A stretch of 64,000 bases of DNA from assembly GCF_020162115.1 (NCBI RefSeq), contig NZ_CP083911.1, forward strand, positions 2,046,001 to 2,110,000, written 5' to 3'. Below the pieces are notes generated by a model. That model was not told the DNA's origin, made no database searches, and saw only the letters and a program-made list of their open reading frames with translations. Position numbers and translations under genes: made by a program. Positions 8,305 to 17,049 of the stretch are shown piece after piece; the stretch's first letter is position 1; every line of letters starts with the position of its first letter. The DNA comes from Tepidimonas taiwanensis. Its GTDB lineage: Bacteria; Pseudomonadota; Gammaproteobacteria; Burkholderiales; Burkholderiaceae_C.

Positions 8305-9726
8305 ATGGGACGCACCCTCTACGACAAGATCTGGGACGAGCACGTCGTCCACACGGAGGAGGATGGCACCGCCATTCTCTACATCGACCGCCACCTGGTG
8401 CACGAAGTCACCAGCCCGCAGGCCTTCGAGGGGCTGCGCGTGGCCGGCCGCAAGCCGTGGCGGGTGTCGTCCATCGTCGCCACCGCGGATCACAACACCC
8501 CCACCACCGGCTGGGAGCTGGGCTACGACGGCATCGCCGACCCGATCAGCAAAGAGCAGATCATCACGCTCGACGCCAACATCCGTGAGTTCGGCGCGGC
8601 GGCGTATTTCCCGTTCCTCAGCAAGCGCCAGGGGATCGTGCACGTCGTCGGCCCGGAAAACGGCGCGACGCTGCCCGGCATGACCGTGGTCTGCGGCGAC
8701 AGCCACACCTCGACCCACGGCGCGTTCGGGGCGCTGGCACACGGCATCGGCACGTCCGAGGTCGAGCATGTGCTCGCGACGCAGACGCTGCTGGCCAAGA
8801 AGGCCAAGAACATGCTCGTGCGCGTCGAGGGTGCGCTGCCGCGCGGCTGCTCGGCCAAGGACATCGTGCTCGCCATCATCGGCCGCATCGGCACCGCCGG
8901 CGGCACCGGCTACACGATCGAGTTTGCCGGCAGCGCGATCCGCGCACTGTCGATGGAAGGGCGCATGACGGTGTGCAACATGGCGATCGAGGCGGGCGCG
9001 CGCGCCGGGCTGGTCGCCGTGGACGACAAGACCATCGAGTACGTGCGCGGCCGGCCGCTCGCGCCCACCGGCGTCGAGTGGGAGCAGGCCGTCGCGTACT
9101 GGCGTACGCTGCACTCCGACCCGGACGCGCAGTGGGACGCCGTGGTCGAACTCGACGCGAGCCAAATCCAGCCGCAGGTGACGTGGGGCACCTCGCCGGA
9201 GATGGTGCTGCCCGTGACCGAGCGCGTCCCCGACCCGGACAAGGAAAAGGACGCGGTCAAACGCAACGCGATGGAGCGCGCGCTGCAGTACATGGGCCTG
9301 CAGCCCGGCAAGCCGATCACCGACATCGCCATCGACAAGGTGTTCATCGGCTCGTGCACCAACAGCCGCATCGAGGACCTGCGCGAAGCCGCGGCGGTCG
9401 TGCGCAAGCTCGGCCAGCGCGTCGCGCGCAACGTGAAGCTCGCGATGGTCGTGCCCGGCTCCGGCCTGGTCAAGGAGCAGGCCGAGCGCGAGGGGCTGCA
9501 CGAGATTTTCCGTGCCGCGGGTTTCGAGTGGCGCGAGCCCGGCTGTTCGATGTGCCTGGCGATGAACGCCGACCGGCTGGAGCCCGGGGAGCGCTGCGCC
9601 TCGACCAGCAACCGCAACTTCGAAGGACGCCAGGGTGCGGGAGGCCGCACGCACCTGGTCAGCCCGGCGATGGCGGCAGCAGCCGCTATTCACGGGCGGT
9701 TTGTCGATGTTCGCCAGTTTGCCTGA
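8305..9726 (+). CDS. leuC: 3-isopropylmalate dehydratase large subunit
   Basis: LeuC, 473 residues, isomerises 2- to 3-isopropylmalate with LeuD in leucine synthesis. [4Fe-4S] ligands are visible in FIGSCTNSRIEDL (Cys near 349) and EPGCSMCLAMN (two Cys near 409 and 412). CGDSHTSTHGAFG and GRTHLVSPAMAAAAA are aconitase-family signatures. It follows gltA by 12 bp, so no separate leucine leader or attenuator can be fitted between them. Confidence 0.96.
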   Translation: MGRTLYDKIWDEHVVHTEEDGTAILYIDRHLVHEVTSPQAFEGLRVAGRKPWRVSSIVATADHNTPTTGWELGYDGIADPISKEQIITLDANIREFGAAAYFPFLSKRQGIVHVVGPENGATLPGMTVVCGDSHTSTHGAFGALAHGIGTSEVEHVLATQTLLAKKAKNMLVRVEGALPRGCSAKDIVLAIIGRIGTAGGTGYTIEFAGSAIRALSMEGRMTVCNMAIEAGARAGLVAVDDKTIEYVRGRPLAPTGVEWEQAVAYWRTLHSDPDAQWDAVVELDASQIQPQVTWGTSPEMVLPVTERVPDPDKEKDAVKRNAMERALQYMGLQPGKPITDIAIDKVFIGSCTNSRIEDLREAAAVVRKLGQRVARNVKLAMVVPGSGLVKEQAEREGLHEIFRAAGFEWREPGCSMCLAMNADRLEPGERCASTSNRNFEGRQGAGGRTHLVSPAMAAAAAIHGRFVDVRQFA

Positions 9727-9767
9727 ATCCCTCATCCAAATCACACCGCTGACAGGAGACACCCATC

Positions 9768-9896
9768 ATGATGCGTTCGATCGGTGCCATTCTCGTTGGT
9801 CTGGGGCTGTTGCTCACCGGCTGCAACACGGTTGCGGGTTTGGGAAAAGATATCCAAAAAGGCGGGCAAGTCCTGCAAGACGCGGCCAAGAAATAA
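9768..9896 (+). CDS. Entericidin-like small lipoprotein
   Basis: A 42-residue lipoprotein precursor. The N-terminus MMRSIGAILVGLGLLLTGCN is a signal peptide with the lipobox LLTGC, Cys19 being the expected lipidated residue. The short mature part (TVAGLGKDIQKGGQVLQDAA) matches entericidin A/B family proteins, small cell-envelope lipoproteins. GACAGGAGAC gives a strong ribosome site 7 nt before the ATG. It lies between leuC and leuD, and its TAA directly abuts the leuD ATG with no spacer, so leuD is probably translated by coupling to it. Placement in the leu cluster recurs in related bacteria; the reason is unknown. Confidence 0.85.
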   Translation: MMRSIGAILVGLGLLLTGCNTVAGLGKDIQKGGQVLQDAAKK

Positions 9897-10550
9897 ATGG
9901 AACCGTTCACCCTCCACAAGGGCATCGTCGCCCCGATCGACCGGGAAAACGTCGACACCGACGCGATCATCCCGAAGCAGTTCCTGAAGTCCATCCGCAA
10001 GACGGGCTTCGGGCCGAACCTCTTCGACGAGTGGCGCTACCTGGACCAGCCGGGCCAGCCCGGCGTCCCGGAGAGCCAGCGCAAACCGAACCCGGATTTC
10101 GTGCTGAATCAGCCGCGCTATAAAGGGGCGAGCATACTGCTGGCGCGCAAGAACTTTGGCTGCGGCTCCAGCCGCGAGCACGCGCCGTGGGCCATTCAGC
10201 AGTACGGCTTTCGGGCGTTGATCGCACCGAGCTTCGCCGACATCTTTTTCAACAACTGCTTCAAGAACGGGTTGTTGCCGATCGTGCTGCCCGAGTCGAC
10301 GGTCGACCGGCTGTTCCACGAGGTGCAGGCCTTCCCCGGCTACGAGCTGACGATCGACCTGGAACGCCAGGTGGTGATCGAGCCCAACGGCCACGAAATC
10401 CCGTTCGAGGTGCAGCCCTTCCGCAAATACTGCCTGCTCAACGGGCTGGACGACATCGGCCTGACGCTGCGCCACGCGGACAAGATCCGCGCGTTCGAAG
10501 CCGAGCGGCTCGCGCGTTACCCGTGGCTCGCGCGCACGTTCGCGGCCTGA
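9897..10550 (+). CDS. leuD: 3-isopropylmalate dehydratase small subunit
   Basis: LeuD, 217 residues, partner of LeuC. Family signature NFGCGSSREHAPWAI lies near residue 84, and NVDTDAIIPKQFLKSI near 18 is typical of the swivel domain. There is no independent Shine-Dalgarno: the ATG follows the TAA of the upstream lipoprotein gene directly, pointing to translational coupling. LeuB follows after 55 bp. Confidence 0.96.
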   Translation: MEPFTLHKGIVAPIDRENVDTDAIIPKQFLKSIRKTGFGPNLFDEWRYLDQPGQPGVPESQRKPNPDFVLNQPRYKGASILLARKNFGCGSSREHAPWAIQQYGFRALIAPSFADIFFNNCFKNGLLPIVLPESTVDRLFHEVQAFPGYELTIDLERQVVIEPNGHEIPFEVQPFRKYCLLNGLDDIGLTLRHADKIRAFEAERLARYPWLARTFAA

Positions 10551-10605
10551 GCCGCGCCGCCGTCGTCCCGCTGTCCCCGCCCCCGTTTCTGACCCCCAAC
10601 GCTCC

Positions 10606-11691
10606 ATGAAAGTCGCGATCCTGCCCGGTGACGGCATCGGCCCCGAAATCATCGACGAGGCCGTCAAGGTCCTCAAGGCCTTGAACCTGCCGCTGGAAAT
10701 GGCCACCGCCCCGGTGGGCGGCGCCGCGTACGCGGCCAGCGGCCATCCGTTGCCGGACGCGACGCTGGCGCTGGCGCGCGAGGCCGATGCCGTGCTGTTC
10801 GGCGCGGTGGGCGACTGGAAGTACGACACGCTGCCGCGGCACTTGCGCCCGGAGCAGGCGATCCTGGGCCTGCGCAAGCACCTCGGGCTATTCGCGAACC
10901 TGCGCCCGGCCATCTGCTACCCGCAACTCACACACGCCTCCAGCCTCAAGCCGGAGCTGGTCGCGGGGCTCGACATCCTGATCGTGCGCGAGCTCACGGG
11001 CGACATCTATTTCGGCCAGCCGCGCGGCCGGCGCACCGCGCCCGACGGCGCCTTCGCCGGCGCCGAGGAAGCGTTCGACACCATGCGCTACAGCCGCCCG
11101 GAAATCGAGCGCATCGCGCGCGTCGCCTTCGAGGCGGCGCGGCGACGCCACGGCGGCCGTGGTGGCAAGGTCACGAGCGTCGACAAGGCCAACGTGCTGG
11201 AGACCTTCCAGTTCTGGAAAGACGTCGTCACCGAGGTCCACCGCGACTACCCCGACGTCGAGCTCGAACACATGTACGTCGACAACGCGGCGATGCAACT
11301 GGTCAAGGCGCCGAAAAAATTCGACGTCATCGTCACCGGCAACATGTTCGGCGACATTCTGTCGGACGAGGCAGCGATGCTGACCGGCTCGATCGGGATG
11401 CTGCCGTCCGCGAGCCTGAACGAACGCGGCCAGGGCCTGTACGAGCCCAGCCACGGCAGCGCGCCGGACATCGCGGGGCAAGGCATCGCCAACCCGCTGG
11501 CGACCATCCTGTCGGCCGCGATGATGCTGCGCTATTCGCTGCAGCGGCCCGACGCCGCGGCGCGCATCGAAGCCGCGGTGCAGCGCGTGTTGGCCGATGG
11601 CCTGCGCACGCCGGACATCCACAGCGACGGCACGCGCCGCGTCGGCACCGCCGAGATGGGCGACGCGGTCGTGCGCGCGCTCAGCGCATAA
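10606..11691 (+). CDS. leuB: 3-isopropylmalate dehydrogenase
   Basis: LeuB, 361 residues, NAD-dependent oxidative decarboxylation of 3-isopropylmalate. ILPGDGIGPEII opens the protein; YFGQPRG, the RYS and DKANVLE segments, and the C-terminal metal-binding region TGNMFGDILSDEAAML with GLYEPSHGSAPDIAG are all in place. It is the last of the leucine genes here and converges with cutA. Confidence 0.97.
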   Translation: MKVAILPGDGIGPEIIDEAVKVLKALNLPLEMATAPVGGAAYAASGHPLPDATLALAREADAVLFGAVGDWKYDTLPRHLRPEQAILGLRKHLGLFANLRPAICYPQLTHASSLKPELVAGLDILIVRELTGDIYFGQPRGRRTAPDGAFAGAEEAFDTMRYSRPEIERIARVAFEAARRRHGGRGGKVTSVDKANVLETFQFWKDVVTEVHRDYPDVELEHMYVDNAAMQLVKAPKKFDVIVTGNMFGDILSDEAAMLTGSIGMLPSASLNERGQGLYEPSHGSAPDIAGQGIANPLATILSAAMMLRYSLQRPDAAARIEAAVQRVLADGLRTPDIHSDGTRRVGTAEMGDAVVRALSA

Positions 11692-11742
11692 GGCGGCGCC
11701 AAATCGGGCGGCGGCTCGGGCGGGGGCTCAGCCCCGTGCCGG

Positions 11743-12063
11743 CTACGCCGGGGTGGTTTCAGCCCGCACCCAGTCCGCATAGGCGCGGTTTGCGTGCGCC
11801 AGGGGCACCGTCAGGATCGCGGGCACTTCGTACGGATGCGCCTGCGCCAGCGTCGCCTCCAGTGCCGCGCGCCGGGCTGCCGTCGTCTTGAGCACCAGCC
11901 GGTACTCGGGCTCGTGCTGCACCGCACCCTGCCAGACGTAGACGCTCTCGATCGGCGACACCTGCGCGCACGCGGCCAGCCGCTTCTCCACGGCCAGATG
12001 GGCCAGCCGCAGCGCATCGGCGCGGCTGCCGGTCGTCGTGACCACGGCGACGAGGTCGGTCAT
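11743..12063 (-). CDS. cutA: CutA-type divalent cation tolerance protein
   Basis: A 106-residue CutA1 family protein, a trimeric ferredoxin-like fold of uncertain biochemical role linked to copper tolerance. The family pattern is clear: VAVVTTTGSRADALRLA, EKRLAACAQVSPIESVYVW, then LKTTAARRAALEATL and HPYEVPAI. I start at the ATG where family similarity begins (12063); an ATG 11 codons upstream at 12096 would add MTLSSLSEAEP and cannot be excluded. Convergent with leuB and divergent from the asd leader. Confidence 0.88.
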   Translation of the reverse strand: MTDLVAVVTTTGSRADALRLAHLAVEKRLAACAQVSPIESVYVWQGAVQHEPEYRLVLKTTAARRAALEATLAQAHPYEVPAILTVPLAHANRAYADWVRAETTPA

Positions 12064-12166
12064 CGGTTCGGCTTCGCTCAGGGACGAAAGCGTCATGGGT
12101 GTCGGGTCGCGCAGGGGCGTGGTTGTCAGGTTCGCAACAGGCGCGCTGGGCTACAATGCCATCATT

Positions 12167-12277
12167 ATGCGCACCGTGGCGCCCGTTTTTCGCACCGCTG
12201 CCCCCCGTCCGGCCCCTGCCCGGGCGCTCGTGGGCGCGTGCACCGGCGTCAAAACCACGACCACCATTACCGGCTGA
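12167..12277 (+). CDS. Putative threonine-rich leader peptide of asd
   Basis: A 36-codon ORF ending 93 bp before asd. Its last 12 codons include six Thr and one Ile, ending V-K-T-T-T-T-I-T-G, the kind of regulatory codon run found in the thr operon leader peptide of enterobacteria. TACAAT at 12152-12157 is a candidate -10 box just upstream, so the ATG at 12167 would be at or near the transcript start. A GTG at 12228 would give a shorter leader. The stop codon sits in a hairpin that competes with a longer downstream one. Asd makes the semialdehyde precursor of threonine, which fits threonine-responsive attenuation. No product is claimed; the role is inferred. Confidence 0.6.
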   Translation: MRTVAPVFRTAAPRPAPARALVGACTGVKTTTTITG

Positions 12278-12324
12278 TCCCAGCCTGGTTCGTCGTGCGC
12301 CCCTCCCGGCCAGACGAGCCGGGC
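12272..12324 (+). promoter_or_regulatory. Attenuator-like mutually exclusive hairpins ahead of asd
   Basis: Three hairpins can be drawn. A: GGCTG/CAGCC with loop ATCC, 12272-12285, covering the leader stop codon. B: 12283-12294 pairing with 12313-12324, a 12-bp stem with two G-U pairs. C: CCCGGC/GCCGGG, 12305-12323, loop of 7. B excludes both A and C, whereas A leaves C free, the logic of leader-peptide attenuation. C has no following U-run, so if real it may act with a factor or on translation rather than as a classical terminator. Confidence 0.45.
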
Positions 12325-12370
12325 AGTGACAGGAAACTTCTCCACTTCCTCCTCTGAAAGGGCACACGCA

Positions 12371-13489
12371 ATGAGCAACGTTGGCAATCGGGTCGGCCTG
12401 GTCGGCTGGCGCGGCATGGTCGGCTCGGTCCTGATGGACCGCATGGTCGCCGAAGGCGATTTCGATCACATCGAGCCGGTCTTCTTCTCCACCTCCAACG
12501 CGGGCGGCGCCGCTCCGGCGCAGGCCAAGACCCACCGCACGCTGCAGGACGCGCACGACATCGCGGCGCTGTCGCAGTGTGACATCATCATCACCTGCCA
12601 AGGGGGTGACTACACCAAAGCGGTCTATCCCCAGCTGCGCGCCGCCGGCTGGCAGGGCCACTGGATCGATGCCGCGAGCGCCCTGCGCATGGAGCCGGAT
12701 GCGGTCATCGTGCTCGACCCTGTGAATGAGCACGTGATCCGCAAGGCGCTGGCCGCGGGCGGCAAGAACTGGATCGGGGGCAACTGCACCAACTCGATCC
12801 TGCTGATGGGGTTGAACGGCCTGTTCCGCGAAAACCTCGTCGAGTGGGTCAGCTCGATGACCTACCAAGCGGCCAGCGGCGCGGGCGCCAACAACATGCG
12901 CGAGCTCGTCAAGGGCATGGGCGTGATCCATGCCGCCGTGGCCGACGAGCTGGCCAACCCGGCCTCGGCGATTCTGGAAATCGACCGCAAGGTGGCCAAG
13001 GCGATCCGCGAGGACGTGCCGACCGAGTACTTCGGCGCGCCGCTGGCCGGCAGCCTCATCCCCTGGATCGACGTGCAGCTCCCCAACGGCCAGTCCAAGG
13101 AAGAGTGGAAGGGGCAGGCCGAGGTCAACAAAATCCTGGGCACGACGCAGACCATCCCCGTCGACGGCCTGTGCGTGCGCATCGGCGCGATGCGCTGCCA
13201 CAGCCTGGCGCTGACGCTCAAGCTCAAACGCGACCTGCCGCTGGAAGAGATCGAAGCCATCATCCGCAGCGGCAACCCGTGGGTCAAGTGGGTGCCCAAC
13301 GACCGGGCGATCACCGTGCGCGAGCTGACGCCCGCCACCATCACCGGCACGCTGCAGGTGGGCGTGGGGCGCGTGCGCAAGCTCAACATGGGCCCGGAAT
13401 ATGTTTCCGCCTTCGTGATCGGCGACCAGCTGCTGTGGGGCGCGGCCGAGCCGCTGCGGCGCATGCTGCGCATCCTGCTGGGCGTCTGA
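12371..13489 (+). CDS. asd: Aspartate-semialdehyde dehydrogenase
   Basis: Asd, 372 residues, reduces aspartyl phosphate to aspartate semialdehyde, the branch-point for lysine, methionine, threonine and diaminopimelate. VGLVGWRGMVGSVLMDRM is the NADP-binding start, GGNCTNSILLMGL near residue 138 has the catalytic Cys, and IGAMRCHSLALTLKL near 274 the active-site His. The start at 12371 is preferred to an in-frame ATG 15 codons upstream because GAAAGG lies before it and family similarity begins there. Confidence 0.96.
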   Translation: MSNVGNRVGLVGWRGMVGSVLMDRMVAEGDFDHIEPVFFSTSNAGGAAPAQAKTHRTLQDAHDIAALSQCDIIITCQGGDYTKAVYPQLRAAGWQGHWIDAASALRMEPDAVIVLDPVNEHVIRKALAAGGKNWIGGNCTNSILLMGLNGLFRENLVEWVSSMTYQAASGAGANNMRELVKGMGVIHAAVADELANPASAILEIDRKVAKAIREDVPTEYFGAPLAGSLIPWIDVQLPNGQSKEEWKGQAEVNKILGTTQTIPVDGLCVRIGAMRCHSLALTLKLKRDLPLEEIEAIIRSGNPWVKWVPNDRAITVRELTPATITGTLQVGVGRVRKLNMGPEYVSAFVIGDQLLWGAAEPLRRMLRILLGV

Positions 13490-13494
13490 CGGCA

Positions 13495-13518
13495 AACGGG
13501 CGCAATCCCGCGCCCGTT
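13495..13518 (+). terminator. Hairpin downstream of asd
   Basis: AACGGGCGC and GCGCCCGTT form a perfect 9-bp stem with a 6-nt loop, 5 bp after the asd stop. No U-run follows, so it may be a processing or factor-assisted end rather than a classical terminator. Confidence 0.5.
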
Positions 13519-13661
13519 CAATAACGTCAAACGGCTCACTCGTTGTGCGCAAACAACGACGATGGCAAATTAACCCTTCATCATGGCATCTGCACGGTTC
13601 TTCAGCTTGTTGCTGTAAGGCTTTGATGCTAAGTTCGACACTCCATTGAGCCGTTGTCGAG

Positions 13662-16211
13662 ATGTTTTCCCGAAAGACCCCCTTATCCATCCCCCGACGA
13701 GCCCAGCGCAATGCGCGGGCGTATCGCGCCCCGAACGGCGATATCCGCGACGACCAACCCCGAACGACATTGCGGCACGTCACGCTGGCAATACTCGCCG
13801 CGACGGCCCTTGCCGATCCGGTTTGGGCACTGTCGCTCGGACGTGCCACGGTGCAGTCGATCCTGGGAGAACCGCTTCGGGCGGAAATCGAAGTACCCTC
13901 GATCGACGATACCGAGGCCGCGAGCCTGCAGGTACGCATTGCGCCGGTCGAGCGGTTCCGAGCGGCGAATCTCGAGTTTCAACCGTTATTGCAAGAGGTC
14001 ACCCTCGACGTCCAACGACGCGCCGGCGGACAGGCGGTGATCGTCCTGCGCAGCCAACGGCCCGTGACGGAACCTTTTCTCGACTTGGTTCTTCAGGCCC
14101 GCTGGGCTGGTGGCGAGCTGCTGCGTAACTACACGCTGTTGTTCGACCCGCCTCATCTGCAACGGCAGTCGCCCATCACCCCGCCGGTACCCGCGCCTGC
14201 CCCGATGCCAGCCCCCACACAGGCATCCACAGCGGTCCGCGAACAGGCGCGCCCCGCCCCGGTACCACGGCCTGGCGCCGCCCAACCGAACGGCGATCAG
14301 CCGCAGGCACAGGGCACGCGGGTGACGGTTCGGCGCGGGGACACCGCCGGCAAGATCGCCGCGGCGCACAAGCCCGCCGACGTGACGATGGAGCAGATGT
14401 TGGTGGCGATGCTGCGCCACAACCCGCAGGCTTTCGTGCGCAACAACGTCCATTTGCTGCGGGCCGGGGCCGTCATCGACATGCCCGATGCCGCGGTCGC
14501 CAGCGAAATCGACGCGCGCGAGGCGCGCCGTTTGGTGGCGGCACAGGCGCGAGATTTCAACGAATACCGGCGCCGACTCGCAGCCGCTGCCCCCCGGCAG
14601 GAAGCGCCGGAGGCCTCGCGCGCCGCGGCGGGGGTCGTCGAGTCCGCGATCGCCGAAGCCAAACCCCAGGCGGCCGCGCAGGACAAGCTGACCTTGACAA
14701 AACCGGGCGATGCCGCGCGCACCGAAGCCGCGATCGCCGAACAACGCCAGCGCAGCGACTCTGAACAGCGCGTCGCGGAGCTCAACCGCAACCTGACGGA
14801 GCTGCAGCAACTGCAACAGGCCGTGCAGCAACCGCCAGCGTCCCCCGCTGCCGCCCCCGCTGCTACCGGAGCAACCACTTCCACGACCCCAGCGACCGAT
14901 CCCTCCAAGCCCGCGGATTCGCCCGCAAGCACCGATCCAGTGCAAGCGCCCGGCACTTCGGCACCTGCAGCCGCTGCGGAGGCCGCCCCCCCCGCTCCAC
15001 CTGCGCCTGCCGCGGCTGCCCCGGCTACGGCCGAGCCGAAACCGACCCCCCCTGTGCCGGCACCGGCGCACGAAGAACCCGGGATTTTTGCCAGCCTTCT
15101 GGACAACCCCCTGGTCGCTCCAGCCGGTGGTGGCGTGGCAGTCCTGCTCGCTGCGCTGTTTTGGTGGCGTACCCGCCAGCGGCGGCAAACGGCAACCCCC
15201 GCGGAATCGCCCAGCGAACTGCGTGTCGACCCCGTCGGCAGCGAAGTCGAGATGAAGGACGAAGCGCCCTCGTCGTCGATGCTCTACTCCCCCAGCCAAC
15301 TGGACGCTGGGGGTGAAATCGACCCGGTCGCCGAAGCGGAGGTTTACCTCGCCTACGGACGCGAACAGCAGGCGGAAGAAATCCTGCTCGAGGCGCTGCG
15401 AACGCATCCGGATCGCCTTCCGGTACGCCTCAAGTTGTTGGAAATCTACGCGCAGCGGCCCGACGCCGCGCGCTTTGAATCCCAAGCGCGGGAACTGCAT
15501 GCGCTCACCCAAGGACGGGGGCCCGAGTGGGCACGCGCGTGCGAATGGGGGATCACCCTCGATCCCAACAACCCGTTGTACCGACAGGCGATGTCGACAG
15601 CGCCAGCGCCTGCACCGGAGGTCACGGCTGCCGTGACCGAGCCAAACCAGCGGGTCGCAGAGGTCGGCAACACCGCCGATTCGGATACCGCCGATTCGAA
15701 TACCGGCGATTCGAGCAGACAGCCCGACGAACCCTTGGATTTCGACATTTCTGTCGAACCCACCGAAGCGGCACCGGACACATCGGCACCGCCGACGACC
15801 CCAGCCTCCGAGCCTCCGCAGACTTTGGACCTGGACTTTGACCTCGATCTGGCACCATCGCCGTCCGCCGGCGCTGAGCGCAGTGCTGCCCCTGCCCCCT
15901 CGCGGGTCGACGAGGTGCTGACCCTCAGCGTTCCCCCCGAACTCGATGCGGGCTCAGAAGGGGTGACCGTCACGGAAGAGGCGACGCTCGCCGTACCTTC
16001 CGAGGTCTCAGTCGATGACGCGTTGTCCAGTCTCGAAATCCCCGAGGGCCTCGGCGAGGCCGACCCACTGGAGACCAAACTGTCGCTGGCCCGCGAGTTC
16101 GAGGCGATCGGCGACATCGACGGTGCGCGCACGCTGGCCGAAGAAGTCGTGGCCGAGGCGACCGGCGAGTTGCAGGAGCGCGCGCGCGCGTTCCTCGCGC
16201 AACTCGCGTGA
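13662..16211 (+). CDS. fimV: FimV-like peptidoglycan-binding inner-membrane protein
   Basis: An 849-residue FimV family protein; family members organise type IV pili and the cell pole. A hydrophobic stretch near residues 42-60 (VTLAILAATALADPVWA) is a signal sequence or anchor. LGEPLRAEIEV begins the conserved N-terminal FimV domain. A LysM-like region follows near 220-275 (VTVRRGDTAGKIA, QMLVAMLRHNPQAF). There is a coiled segment near 365-385, a long Ala/Pro linker, one membrane helix near 485-502 and an acidic C-terminal region with TPR-like repeats ending in a FimV C-terminal domain (LSLAREFEAIGDIDGARTL). The 40 residues before the hydrophobic segment are unusual, and the true start may be later. 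Confidence 0.87.
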   Translation: MFSRKTPLSIPRRAQRNARAYRAPNGDIRDDQPRTTLRHVTLAILAATALADPVWALSLGRATVQSILGEPLRAEIEVPSIDDTEAASLQVRIAPVERFRAANLEFQPLLQEVTLDVQRRAGGQAVIVLRSQRPVTEPFLDLVLQARWAGGELLRNYTLLFDPPHLQRQSPITPPVPAPAPMPAPTQASTAVREQARPAPVPRPGAAQPNGDQPQAQGTRVTVRRGDTAGKIAAAHKPADVTMEQMLVAMLRHNPQAFVRNNVHLLRAGAVIDMPDAAVASEIDAREARRLVAAQARDFNEYRRRLAAAAPRQEAPEASRAAAGVVESAIAEAKPQAAAQDKLTLTKPGDAARTEAAIAEQRQRSDSEQRVAELNRNLTELQQLQQAVQQPPASPAAAPAATGATTSTTPATDPSKPADSPASTDPVQAPGTSAPAAAAEAAPPAPPAPAAAAPATAEPKPTPPVPAPAHEEPGIFASLLDNPLVAPAGGGVAVLLAALFWWRTRQRRQTATPAESPSELRVDPVGSEVEMKDEAPSSSMLYSPSQLDAGGEIDPVAEAEVYLAYGREQQAEEILLEALRTHPDRLPVRLKLLEIYAQRPDAARFESQARELHALTQGRGPEWARACEWGITLDPNNPLYRQAMSTAPAPAPEVTAAVTEPNQRVAEVGNTADSDTADSNTGDSSRQPDEPLDFDISVEPTEAAPDTSAPPTTPASEPPQTLDLDFDLDLAPSPSAGAERSAAPAPSRVDEVLTLSVPPELDAGSEGVTVTEEATLAVPSEVSVDDALSSLEIPEGLGEADPLETKLSLAREFEAIGDIDGARTLAEEVVAEATGELQERARAFLAQLA
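15672..15716 (+). repeat. Three tandem 15-bp units inside fimV
   Basis: Units ACCGCCGATTCGGAT, ACCGCCGATTCGAAT and ACCGGCGATTCGAGC encode the acidic repeat T-A-D-S-D / T-A-D-S-N / T-G-D-S-S in the cytoplasmic linker of FimV. An in-frame repeat of this kind can change copy number without breaking the gene. Confidence 0.8.
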
Positions 16212-17038
16212 CGCCAACGGCGCACGCGCACGGGGTGGTGGGCGTGGCAACGCGCATCGCGCTGGGCGTGAGCTATCTGGGCACCGCCTACCAGGGCTGG
16301 CAAAGCCAGCCCGGTGGCCGCACCGTGCAGGATCAATTGGAACGGGCGCTCGCTACCTTTGCCGATGTGCCCGCCATCGCCACCCTGTGCGCGGGGCGTA
16401 CCGACGCGGGCGTGCACGGGCTGAACCAGGTCGTGCACTTCGACGCGCCGGTCGAGCGACCGATGAACGCCTGGGTGCGCGGTACCAACCGCTACCTGCC
16501 CACGGACATCGCGGTGCAGTGGGCACGGCCCGTCCCCCCGACCTTTCACGCGCGCAACAGCGCCCGTGCACGGCGCTACGCGTATGTGCTGCTGGAGTCC
16601 CCGGTGCGCCCGAGCCTCGAGGCGGGCCGGGTCGGCTGGGTATTTCGACCGCTGGCGCTGGGGCCGATGCAGCAGGCGACCCGGCACCTCATCGGCGAGC
16701 ACGACTTCTCCTCGTTTCGCGCCGCGCAGTGCCAGGCGCTCTCCCCCGTCAAGCACCTCTACCGCATCGATATCCGACGGCGCGGCCCCTACTGGCGCTT
16801 CGACTTCGAGGCCAACGCCTTCCTGCACCACATGATCCGCAACATCATGGGGTGCCTCATCGCGATCGGGCAGGGGCTGCGGCCACCGGAGTGGATGGCC
16901 ACCGTGCGCGACGCGCGCAGCCGCGAGATCGCCGCGCCCACCTTCGCACCCGACGGGCTGTACTTCCTCGGCCCCGTGTACGATGAGGCGCTGGCGTTGC
17001 CCCGGCAGACGCCGGCCTTCGACTGGCTGCCACTGTGA
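16208..17038 (+). CDS. truA: tRNA pseudouridine synthase A
   Basis: TruA, 276 residues, makes pseudouridine at positions 38-40 of tRNA anticodon arms. GVSYLGTAYQGWQ and CAGRTDAGVHG are family signatures, the latter with the catalytic Asp66; FLHHMIRNIMG near residue 204 is also diagnostic. Translation apparently starts at a GTG overlapping the fimV stop (GTGA), though a GTG or GTA-proximal start a few codons later is possible. The trpF start overlaps or closely follows its stop. Confidence 0.94.
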   Translation: MTPTAHAHGVVGVATRIALGVSYLGTAYQGWQSQPGGRTVQDQLERALATFADVPAIATLCAGRTDAGVHGLNQVVHFDAPVERPMNAWVRGTNRYLPTDIAVQWARPVPPTFHARNSARARRYAYVLLESPVRPSLEAGRVGWVFRPLALGPMQQATRHLIGEHDFSSFRAAQCQALSPVKHLYRIDIRRRGPYWRFDFEANAFLHHMIRNIMGCLIAIGQGLRPPEWMATVRDARSREIAAPTFAPDGLYFLGPVYDEALALPRQTPAFDWLPL

Positions 17039-17049
17039 GCATCAGCGCT

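Noticed and set aside
5989..9762. A 1257-codon minus-strand frame opposite sdhB, gltA and leuC
   Set aside because: Same GC-driven artefact; the plus-strand genes are unambiguous.
12123..12157. TTGTCA (12123) as -35 with TACAAT (12152) as -10 for the asd leader
   Set aside because: The spacer is 23 bp, too long for a standard promoter; only the -10 is kept as tentative.
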